Part shown: one piece after another, positions 49,701-61,400 of the stretch | Layout of the letters: the number at the start of each line of letters is the position of its first letter | Numbering within the stretch: the stretch's first letter is position 1 | Program-made: the position numbers and the translations under genes | Assembly: GCF_964340395.1 (NCBI RefSeq) | Contig: NC_135557.1 | Location: 783,646-847,645, forward strand | Length of the DNA stretch: 64,000 bases | Direction of reading: 5' to 3' | Origin: Glandiceps talaboti | Taxonomy: Eukaryota; Hemichordata; Enteropneusta; Spengelidae | The notes under the pieces: generated by a model | What the model saw: only the letters and a program-made list of their open reading frames with translations | The model's database searches: none | Told to the model about the DNA's origin: nothing

Positions 49701-50812
49701 TACATTACTATCAGACTTTAGTATGACATAGTACTTTACTATCAGACTTTAGTATGACAGTACATTACTATCAGACTTTGATATGACATAGTACTTTACT
49801 ATCAGACTTTGATATGACAGTACATTACTATCAGACTTTGATATGACATAGTACATAACTATCAGACTTTGATATGACAGTACATAACTATCAGACTTTG
49901 ATATGACATAGTACATAACTATCAGACTTTAGTATGACATAGTACTTTACTATCAGACTTTAGTATGACAGTACATTACTATCAGACTTTGATATGACAT
50001 AGTACTTTACTATCAGACTTTGGTATGACAGTACATTACTATCAGACTTTGATATGACATAGTACATTACTATCAGACTTTGATATGACATAGTACATTA
50101 CTATCAGACTTTGATATGACATAGTACATAACTATCAGACTTTGATATGACATAGTACATAACTATCAGACTTTGATATGACATAGTACATTACTATCAG
50201 ACTTTGATATGACAGTACTTTACTATCAGACTTTGATATGACATAGTACATTACTATCAGACTTTGATATGACAGTACATTACTATCAGACTTTGATATG
50301 ACATAGTACATTACTATCAGAGTTTGATATGACAGTACATTACTATCAGACTTTAGTATGACATAGTACATAACTATCAGACTTTAGTATGACATAGTAC
50401 ATAATTATCAGACTTTGATATGACATAGTACATTACTATCAGAGTTTGATATGACATAGTACATTACTATCAGACTTTAGTATGACATAGTACATTACTA
50501 TCAGACTTTGATATGACAGTACATTACTATCAGACTTTAGTATGACATAGTACATTACTATCAGACTTTGATATGACATAGTACATAACTATCAGACTTT
50601 GATATGACATAGTACATAACTATCAGACTTTGATATGACATAGTACATTACTATCAGACTTTGATATGACATAGTACATTACTATCAGACTTTGATATGA
50701 CATAGTACATTACTATCAGACTTTGGTATGACATAGTACATAACTATCAGACTTTGATATGACATAGTACATAACTATCAGACTTTAGTATGACATTACA
50801 CATTAGTATCAG
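43749..50812. repeat. 31-bp minisatellite derived from exon B donor, ~230 copies
   Basis: The first unit is the exon B end plus its donor (CAGACTTTG-GTATGACATAG) followed by TACATTACTAT. Later units keep the word, most with GATATGA (donor GT lost), many with AGTATGA (GT kept) and about ten with GGTATGA, identical to the real donor. A 29-bp form lacks TA in CATAG. CATTAC/CATAAC/CTTTAC variants alternate. Each unit also ends ACTATCAG, an AG that could act as a weak acceptor. A 60-80 codon set of open frames on the - strand (about 45708-46150, 48152-48352, 50135-50371) is a by-product. Confidence 0.95.
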
Positions 50813-51044
50813 CGTTATGGTATTCCAATTAATCATTATTTCACTCCAAATTTTACAAATTATTCTTGAGGAGGTATAATTATATTATTCCCAAGTATTT
50901 TTTTCATTCAACCAGAAAATATTAGTGACCAATAAAGGTTTGTAACTACTCGGTCACTTATATTTTCCTCAACTGAATGAAGAAATATATGTATTGGGAA
51001 ATAATGTCTAATTATACATTAGCATAGCTACCAAAGTAGTTGAG
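50813..51044. other. Short unique AT-rich intronic stretch
   Basis: The 31-bp array ends near TTAGTATCAGCG. The following 230 bp are AT-rich and unique, with pyrimidine runs near 50900 and 50967 but no convincing exon in the phase required after exon B. Confidence 0.5.
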
Positions 51045-51179
51045 AATGTGATGAAGTGGTTATTAGCTAATGTGATGAAGTGGTTATTAGCTAATGTGAT
51101 GAAGTGGTTATTAGCTAATGTGATGAAGTGGTTATTAGCTAATGTGATGAAGTGGTTATTAGCTAATGTGATGAAGTGG
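51045..51179. repeat. 24-bp tandem repeat, 5.6 copies
   Basis: Units of AATGTGATGAAGTGGTTATT plus AGCT begin at 51045 and every 24 bp to 51165 with no visible divergence. This uniformity suggests recent expansion. It is unrelated in sequence to the 24-bp array at 17662. Confidence 0.95.
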
Positions 51180-51182
51180 AGT

Positions 51183-51842
51183 TGTGAAGAAAGTGTTCTA
51201 ATTTTATTTCTAATTTGATGCAAAATATTTAAGTGTTAAGTTCTTTGATGAGTTATGTCATTGATGACAGAATAATGTAATAAAGAACACCTTAATTACA
51301 AGATTACATGGACATAGCTTCTTTGCATTGTTTAGCCAACTTTCTCTCTTCAATGCACAAAAAATGTATGTCAGTGGGCAGAAAATGTATATCAATGCAC
51401 ATGTGCATTTGTGTAAATACATCTGTGTGTATGTGTAAACGACATAAAATAAAAAAACAATGGACCAAAAACTTGGTGTTGATGTTACTTTTGGTGTCTT
51501 GTTTGGAAATCGTTCAAATCATCGAACCCAAGCTGAACAATATCAGAAGGAGAAAGTTAGCAACACGGGAGAAGACAACATGAATGTTATCCTTGGTGGT
51601 GAACATCAGCTCTATGTCAGACAAACAGACATCATCACCTTGTGGCAACTACTGAGAAGTTATTGAAGACAATGAATTCTCCCGTAACCCCATATTGCCT
51701 AATTCACTGTGTGTTGAGATTTAAGGTGTGAATGTTTCACTACCTTGTTATCTTTATTACACTTATGTACCCAAATAGAATTGTCAATTTCCTATACATT
51801 TGTAATAAAGTTATATCTAATCTAACCCAATCTAATCTATAT
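51183..51842 (+). other. Possible 3'-terminal exon or retroelement tail
   Basis: Two overlapping open frames occur in different phases: 51308-51583 (91 codons, with a hydrophobic LVLMLLLVSCLEIVQII and a basic end) and 51460-51666 (68 codons, ATG in good context, ending RQTDIITLWQLLRSY). A polyadenylation signal AATAAA follows at 51804-51809, and then TCTAATCTAACC repeats, which could equally be the microsatellite tail of a LINE. An AG before CTGAACAATATC (51527-51530 region) would put the second frame in phase with exon B, but its pyrimidine tract is poor. I cannot decide between exon and retroelement. Confidence 0.25.
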
Positions 51843-51844
51843 AT

Positions 51845-51996
<152 letters not shown>

Positions 51997-52292
51997 TAAA
52001 TCTGTGTTACATTGGTTGCAATGGTGATACAAATGATAAGCAATCCCCTCCCCTTCAATAAATCATTCCATATGTGTACTAGGGTAATAAAGTTCAAAGT
52101 ATTGTAGGCTATCAGTAATTAATTTGATATGCTTAATGAAGGACAGCAGACCTTATATTGATTTTATATAATAGATGTATGTCTTTATTGGTTCACATGC
52201 CTGTGATTGTAGCCGCCTCCTTTGGGGACTAAAAATCAAAATCTTTGTGAAAATTTAATAATGGTCTTGTTAAATCTAGTCTTTCCATACAG
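51997..52292. other. Unique stretch ending in an acceptor-like site
   Basis: The 300 bp after the CT tract are unique. They end with CTAGTCTTTCCATACAG (AG at 52291-52292), a respectable acceptor immediately before a small tandem repeat. No other signal is seen. Confidence 0.4.
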
Positions 52293-52463
52293 TGCCACAT
52301 GTGAACATACCTATGTATGATGTACTGTCCACATGTGAACATACCTATGTATGATGTACTGTCCACATGTGAACATACCTATGTATGATGTACTGTCCAC
52401 ATGTGAACATACCTATGTATGATGTACTGTCCACATGTGAACATACCTATGTATGATGTACTG
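52293..52463. repeat. 34-bp tandem repeat, five copies, after an acceptor-like site
   Basis: Units starting CACATGTGAACATACCTATG begin at 52296, 52330, 52364, 52398 and 52432. The CACATGTG palindrome and a GTATGA, the same six bases as the exon B donor, occur in every copy. Read after the acceptor at 52292 in the phase left by exon B, the first copy gives VPHVNIPMYDVL before a stop in the second copy. This may be a third exon start whose donor region was duplicated, or coincidence. Confidence 0.8.
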
Positions 52464-52465
52464 TT

Positions 52466-55400
52466 AAGTATACAGAGAAGCAGGGTGTTATGAATTAAAT
52501 ATTTCTAGATATATGCAAAGAAGCAGGGTGTTATGAATTAAATATTTCTAGATATATGCAGAGAAGCAGGGTGTTATGAATTAAATATTTCTAGATATAT
52601 GCAGACAAGCAGGGTGTCATGCATTAAATATTTCTAGATATATGCAGAGAAGCAGGGTGTTATGAATTAAATATTTCTAGATATATACAGAGAAGCAGGG
52701 TGTTATGAATTAAATATTTCTAGATATATGCAGACAAGCATGGTGTTATGAATTAAATATTTCTAGATATATGCAGACAAGCAGGGTGTTATGAATGAAA
52801 TATTTCTAGATATATGCAGAGAAGCAGGGTGTCATGCATTAAATATTTCTAGATATATGCAGAGAAGCAGGGTATTATGAATTAAATATTTCTAGATATA
52901 TGCAGAGAAGCAGGGCATTATGAATTAAATATTTCTAGATATATGCAAAGAAGCAGGGTGTTATGAATTAAATATTTCTAGATATATGCAGAGAAGCAGG
53001 GCATTATGATTTAAATATTTCTAGATATATGTAGAGAAGCAGGGTGTTATGAATTAAATATTTCTAGATATATGCAGAGAAGCAGGGTGTTATGAATTAA
53101 ATATTTCTAGATATATGCAGAGAAGCAGGGTGTTATGCATTAAATATTTCTAGATATATGCAGAGAAGCAGGGTGTTATGAATTAAATATTTCTAGATAT
53201 ATGCAGAGAAGCAGGGTGTTATGAATTAAATATTTCTAGATATATGCAGAGAAGCAGGGTGTTATGCATTAAATATTTCTAGATATATGCAGACAAGCAG
53301 GGCATTATGAATTAAATATTTCTAGATATATGCAGACAAGCAGTGTGTCATGCATTAAATATTTCTAGATATATGCAGAGAAGCAGGGTGTTATGAATTA
53401 AATATTTCTAGATATATGCAAAGAAGCAGGGTGTTATGAATTAAATATTTCTAGATATATGCAGAGAAGCAGGGTGTTATGATTTAAATATTTCTAGATA
53501 TATGCAAAGAAGCAGGGTGTTATGAATTAAATATTTCTAGATATATGCAGAGAAGCAGGGCATTATGATTTAAATATTTCTAGATATATGCAAAGAAGCA
53601 GGGTGTTATGAATTAAATATTTCTAGATATATGCAGAGAAGCAGGGTGTCATGCATTAAATATTTCTAGATATATGCAGAGAAGCAGGATGTTATGCATT
53701 AAATATTTCTAGATATATGCAGACAAGCAGGGCATTATGAATTAAATATTTCTAGATATATGCAGAGAAGCAGGGCATTATGAATTAAATATTTCTAGAT
53801 ATATGCAGAGAAGCAGGGTGTTATGAATTAAATATTTCTAGATATATGCAGAGAAGCATGGTGTTATGCATTAAATATTTCTAGATATATGCAGAGAAGC
53901 AGGGCATTATGAATTAAATATTTCTAGATATATGCAGAGAAGCAGGGCATTATGAATTAAATATTTCTAGATATATGCAAAGAAGCAGGGTGTTATGAAT
54001 TAAATATTTCTAGATATATGCAGAGAAGCAGGGCATTATGATTTAAATATTTCTAGATATATGCAAAGAAGCAGGGTGTTATGAATTAAATATTTCTAGA
54101 TATATGCAGAGAAGCAGGGTGTTATGAATTAAATATTTCTAGATATATGCAGAGAAGCAGGGTGTTATGAATTAAATATTTCTAGATATATGCAGAGAAG
54201 CAGGGTGTTATGAATTAAATATTTCTAGATATATGCAGAGAAGCAGGGTGTTATGAATTAAATATTTCTAGATATATGCAGAGAAGCAGGGTGTTATGAA
54301 TTAAATATTTCTAGATATATGCAGAGAAGCAGGGTGTTATGAATTAAATATTTCTAGATATATGCAGACAAGCAGGGTGTTATGAATTAAATATTTCTAG
54401 ATATATGCAGACAAGCAGGGTGTTATGAATTAAATATTTCTAGATATATGCAGACAAGCAGGGTGTTATGAATTAAATATTTCTAGATATATGCAGACAA
54501 GCAGGGTGTTATGAATTAAATATTTCTAGATATATGCAGAGAAGCAGGGTGTTATGAATTAAATATTTCTAGATATATGCAGACAAGCAGGGTGTTATGA
54601 ATGAAATATTTCTAGATATATGCAGAGAAGCAGGGTGTTATGAATTAAATATTTCTAGATATATGCAGAGAAGCAGGGTGTTATGAATTAAATATTTCTA
54701 GATATATGCAGAGAAGCAGGGTGTTATGAATTAAATATTTCTAGATATATGCAGAGAAGCAGGGTGTTATGAATTAAATATTTCTAGATATATGCAGAGA
54801 AGCAGGGTGTTATGAATTAAATATTTCTAGATATATGCAGAGAAGCAGGGTGTTATGAATTAAATATTTCTAGATATATGCAGACATCAGGGTGTCATGC
54901 ATTAAATATTTCTAGATATATGCAGAGAAACAGGGCATTATGAATTAAATATTTCTAGATATATGCAGAGAAGCAGGGTTTTATGAATTAAATATTTCTA
55001 GATATATGCAGAGAAGCAGGGCATTATGAATGAAATATTTCTAGATATATGCAGAGAAGCAGGGTTTTATGAATTAAATATTTCTAGATATATGCAGACA
55101 AGCAGGGTTTTATGAATTAAATATTTCTAGATATATGCAGACAAGCAGGGTGTCATGCATTAAATATATCTAGATATATGCAGACAAGCAGGGCATTATG
55201 AATTAAATATTTCTAGATATATGCAGAAAAGCAGGGCATTATGAATGAAATATTTATAGATATATGCAGAGAAGCAGGGTGTTATGAATTAAATATTTCT
55301 AGATATATGCAGAGAAGCAGGGTGTCATGCATTAAATATTTCTAGATATATGCAGACAAGCAGGGCATTATGAATTAAATATTTCTAGATATATGCAGAG

Positions 55401-58400
55401 AAGCAGGGTGTTATGAATTAAATATTTCTAGATATATGCAGAGAAGCAGGGTGTTATGAATTAAATATTTCTAGATATATGCAGAGAAGCAGGGCATTAT
55501 GAATTAAATATTTCTAGATATATGCAAAGAAGCAGGGTGTTATGAATTAAATATTTCTAGATATATGCAGACAAGCAGGGCATTATGAATTAAATATTTC
55601 TAGATATATGCAAAGAAGCAGGGCATTATGATTTAAATATTTCTAGATATATGCAGAGAAGCAGGGTGTCATGCATTAAATATTTCTAGATATATGTAGA
55701 GAAGCAGGGCATTATGAATTAAATATTTCTAGATATATGCAAAGAAGCAGGGTTTTATGAATTAAATATTTCTAGATATATGCAGAGAAGCAGGGTGTTA
55801 TGCATTATATATTTCTAGATATATGCAAAGAAGCAGGGTGTTATGAATTAAATATTTCTAGATATATGCAGAGAAGCAGGGCATTATGATTTAAATATTT
55901 CTAGATATATGCAGAGAAGCAGGGTTTTATGAATTAAATATTTCTAGATATATGCAGAGAAGCAGGGCATTATGATTTAAATATTTCTAGATATATGTAG
56001 AGAAGCAGGGTTTTATGAATTAAATATTTCTAGATATATGCAAAGAAGCAGGGTGTTATGCATTAAATATTTCTAGATATATGCAAAGAAGCAGGGTGTT
56101 ATGAATTAAATATTTCTAGATATATGCAGACAAGCAGGGCATTATGATTTAAATATTTCTAGATATATGCAGAGAAGCAGGGCATTATGAATTAAATATT
56201 TCTAGATATATGCAGAGAAGCAGGGTGTTATGAATTAAATATTTCTAGATATATGCAGACAAGCAGGGCATTATGATTTAAATATTTCTAGATATATGTA
56301 GAGAAGCAGGGTGTTATGAATTAAATATTTCTAGATATATGCAGAGTAGCAGGGTGTTATGCATAAAATATTTCTAGATATATGCAGAGAAGCAGGGTGT
56401 TATGAATTAAATATTTCTATATATATGCAAAGAAGCAGAGTGTTATGAATTAAATATTTCTAGATATATGCAGACAAGCAGGGTGTCATGCATTAAATAT
56501 TTCTAGATATATGCAGACAAGCAGGGCATTATGAATTAAATATTTCTAGATATATGTAGAGAAGCAGGGCATTATGAATTAAATATTTCTAGATATATGC
56601 AAAGAAGCAGGGTGTTATGAATTAAATATTTCTAGATATATGCAGAGAAGCAGGGTGTTATGCATTAAATATTTCTAGATATATGTAGAGAAGCAGGGTG
56701 TTATGAATTAAATATTTCTAGATATATACAGAGAAGCAAGGTGTTATGAATTAAATATTTCTAGATATATGCGGAGAAGCAGGGTGTTATGAATTAAATA
56801 TTTCTAGATATATGCAGAGAAGCAGGGTGTTATGCATTAAATATTTCTAGATATATGCAGAGAAGCAGGGCATTATGAATTAAATATTTCTAGATATATG
56901 CAGAGAAGCAGGGTGTTATGAATTAAATATTTCTAGATATATGCAGACAAGCAGGGCATTATGAATTAAATATTTCTAGATATATGTAGAGAAGCAGGGT
57001 GTTATGAATTAAATATTTCTAGATATATGCAGAGAAGCAGGGTGTTATGAATTAAATATTTCTAGATATATGCAGAGAAGCAGGGTGTTATGCATTAAAT
57101 ATTTCTAGATATATGCAGAGAAGCAGGGTGTTATGAATTAAATATTTCTAGATATATGCAGACAAGCAGGGTGTTATGAATTAAATATTTCTAGATATAT
57201 GCAGACAAGCAGGGTGTTATGAATTAAATATTTCTAGATATATGCAGACAAGCAGGGTGTTATGAATTAAATATTTCTAGATATATGCAGACAAGCAGGG
57301 TGTTATGAATTAAATATTTCTAGATATATGCAGACAAGCAGGGTGTTATGAATTAAATATTTCTAGATATATGCAGACAAGCAGGGTGTTATGAATTAAA
57401 TATTTCTAGATATATGCAGACAAGCAGGGTGTTATGAATTAAATATTTCTAGATATATGCAGACAAGCAGGGTGTTATGAATTAAATATTTCTAGATATA
57501 TGCAGAGAAGCAGGGTGTTATGAATGAAATATTTCTAGATATATGCAGACAAGCAGGGTGTTATGAATTAAATATTTCTAGATATATGCAGAGAAGCAGG
57601 GTGTTATGAATTAAATATTTCTAGATATATGCAGAGAAGCAGGGTGTTATGAAATAAATATTTCTAGATATATGCAGACAAGCAGGGTGTCATGCATTAA
57701 ATATTTCTAGATATATGCAGAGAAACAGGGCATTATGAATTAAATATTTCTAGATATATGCAGAGAAGCAGGGTTTTATGAATTAAATATTTCTAGATAT
57801 ATGCAGAGAAGCAGGGCATTATGAATGAAATATTTCTAGATATATGCAGAGAAGCAGGGTTTTATGAATTAAATATTTCTAGATATATGCAGACAAGCAG
57901 GGTTTTATGAATTAAATATTTCTAGATATATGCAGACAAGCAGGGTGTTATGAATTAAATATTTCTAGATATATGCAGACAAGCAGGGTGTTATGAATTA
58001 AATATTTCTAGATATATGCAGACAAGCAGGGTGTTATGAATTAAATATTTCTAGATATATGCAGACAAGCAGGGTGTTATGAATTAAATATTTCTAGATA
58101 TATGCAGAGAAGCAGGGTGTTATGAATTAAATATTTCTAGATATATGCAGACAAGCAGGGTGTTATGAATTAAATATTTCTAGATATATGCAGAGAAGCA
58201 GGGTGTTATGAATTAAATATTTCTAGATATATGCAGAGAAGCAGGGTGTTATGAATTAAATATTTCTAGATATATGCAGACAAGCAGGGTGTCATGCATT
58301 AAATATTTCTAGATATATGCAGAGAAACAGGGCATTATGAATTAAATATTTCTAGATATATGCAGAGAAGCAGGGTTTTATGAATTAAATATTTCTAGAT

Positions 58401-61400
58401 ATATGCAGAGAAGCAGGGCATTATGAATGAAATATTTCTAGATATATGCAGAGAAGCAGGGTTTTATGAATTAAATATTTCTAGATATATGCAGACAAGC
58501 AGGGTTTTATGAATTAAATATTTCTAGATATATGCAGACAAGCAGGGTGTCATGCATTAAATATATCTAGATATATGCAGACAAGCAGGGCATTATGAAT
58601 TAAATATTTCTAGATATATGCAGAAAAGCAGGGCATTATGAATGAAATATTTATAGATATATGCAGAGAAGCAGGGTGTTATGAATTAAATATTTCTAGA
58701 TATATGCAGAGAAGCAGGGTGTCATGCATTAAATATTTCTAGATATATGCAGACAAGCAGGGCATTATGAATTAAATATTTCTAGATATATGCAGAGAAG
58801 CAGGGTGTTATGAATTAAATATTTCTAGATATATGCAGAGAAGCAGGGTGTTATGAATTAAATATTTCTAGATATATGCAGAGAAGCAGGGCATTATGAA
58901 TTAAATATTTCTAGATATATGCAAAGAAGCAGGGTGTTATGAATTAAATATTTCTAGATATATGCAGACAAGCAGGGCATTATGAATTAAATATTTCTAG
59001 ATATATGCAAAGAAGCAGGGCATTATGATTTAAATATTTCTAGATATATGCAGAGAAGCAGGGTGTCATGCATTAAATATTTCTAGATATATGTAGAGAA
59101 GCAGGGCATTATGAATTAAATATTTCTAGATATATGCAAAGAAGCAGGGTTTTATGAATTAAATATTTCTAGATATATGCAGAGAAGCAGGGTGTTATGC
59201 ATTATATATTTCTAGATATATGCAAAGAAGCAGGGTGTTATGAATTAAATATTTCTAGATATATGCAGAGAAGCAGGGCATTATGATTTAAATATTTCTA
59301 GATATATGCAGAGAAGCAGGGTTTTATGAATTAAATATTTCTAGATATATGCAGAGAAGCAGGGCATTATGATTTAAATATTTCTAGATATATGTAGAGA
59401 AGCAGGGTTTTATGAATTAAATATTTCTAGATATATGCAAAGAAGCAGGGTGTTATGCATTAAATATTTCTAGATATATGCAAAGAAGCAGGGTGTTATG
59501 AATTAAATATTTCTAGATATATGCAGACAAGCAGGGCATTATGATTTAAATATTTCTAGATATATGCAGAGAAGCAGGGCATTATGAATTAAATATTTCT
59601 AGATATATGCAGAGAAGCAGGGTGTTATGAATTAAATATTTCTAGATATATGCAGACAAGCAGGGTGTTATGAATTAAATATTTCTAGATATATGCAGAG
59701 TAGCAGGGTGTTATGCATAAAATATTTCTAGATATATGCAAAGAAGCAGGGTGTTATGAATTAAATATTTCTATATATATGCAAAGAAGCAGAGTGTTAT
59801 GAATTAAATATTTCTAGATATATGCAGACAAGCAGGGTGTCATGCATTAAATATTTCTAGATATATGCAGACAAGCAGGGCATTATGAATTAAATATTTC
59901 TAGATATATGTAGAGAAGCAGGGCATTATGAATTAAATATTTCTAGATATATGCAAAGAAGCAGGGTGTTATGAATTAAATATTTCTAGATATATGCAGA
60001 GAAGCAGGGTGTTATGCATTAAATATTTCTAGATATATGTAGAGAAGCAGGGTGTTATGAATTAAATATTTCTAGATATATACAGAGAAGCAAGGTGTTA
60101 TGAATTAAATATTTCTAGATATATGCGGAGAAGCAGGGTGTTATGAATTAAATATTTCTAGATATATGCAGAGAAGCAGGGTGTTATGCATTAAATATTT
60201 CTAGATATATGCAGAGAAGCAGGGCATTATGAATTAAATATTTCTAGATATATGCAGAGAAGCAGGGTGTTATGAATTAAATATTTCTAGATATATGCAG
60301 ACAAGCAGGGCATTATGAATTAAATATTTCTAGATATATGCAGACAAGCAGTGTGTCATGCATTAAATATTTCTAGATATATGCAGAGAAGCATGGTGTT
60401 ATGCATTAAATATTTCTAGATATATGCAGAGAAGCAGGGCATTATGAATTAAATATTTCTAGATATATGCAGAGAAGCAGGGCATTATGAATTAAATATT
60501 TCTAGATATATGCAAAGAAGCAGGGTGTTATGAATTAAATATTTCTAGATATATGCAGAGAAGCAGGGCATTATGATTTAAATATTTCTAGATATATGCA
60601 AAGAAGCAGGGTGTTATGAATTAAATATTTCTAGATATATGCAGAGAAGCAGGGTGTTATGAATTAAATATTTCTAGATATATGCAGAGAAGCAGGGTGT
60701 TATGAATTAAATATTTCTAGATATATGCAGAGAAGCAGGGTGTTATGAATTAAATATTTCTAGATATATGCAGAGAAGCAGGGTGTTATGAATTAAATAT
60801 TTCTAGATATATGCAGACAAGCAGGGTGTCATGCATTAAATATTTCTAGATATATGCAGAGAAGCAGGGCATTATGAATTAAATATTTCTAGATATATGC
60901 AGAGAAGCAGGGTTTTATGAATTAAATATTTCTAGATATATGCAGAGAAGCAGGGCATTATGAATGAAATATTTCTAGATATATGCAGAGAAGCAGGGTT
61001 TTATGAATTAAATATTTCTAGATATATGCAGACAAGCAGGGTTTTATGAATTAAATATTTCTAGATATATGCAGACAAGCAGGGTGTCATGCATTAAATA
61101 TTTCTAGATATATGCAGAGAAGCAGGTTGTTATGAATTAGATATTTCTAGATATATGCAGAGAAGCAGGGTGTCATGCATTAAATATTTCTAGATATATG
61201 CAGAGAAGCAGGGCATTATGAATTAAATATATCTAGATATATGCAGAAAAGCAGGGCATTATGAATGAAATATTTCTAGATATATGCAGAGAAGCAGGGT
61301 GTTATGAATTAAATATTTCTAGATATATGCAGACAAGCAGGGCATTATGAATTAAATATTTCTAGATATATGCAGAGAAGCAGGGTGTTATGAATTAAAT

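Noticed and set aside
45708-50371. - strand open frames with SYQSLIVMYYVISKSDS repeats
   Set aside because: They are by-products of the 31-bp array, where alternating 31- and 29-bp units happen to restore the frame.
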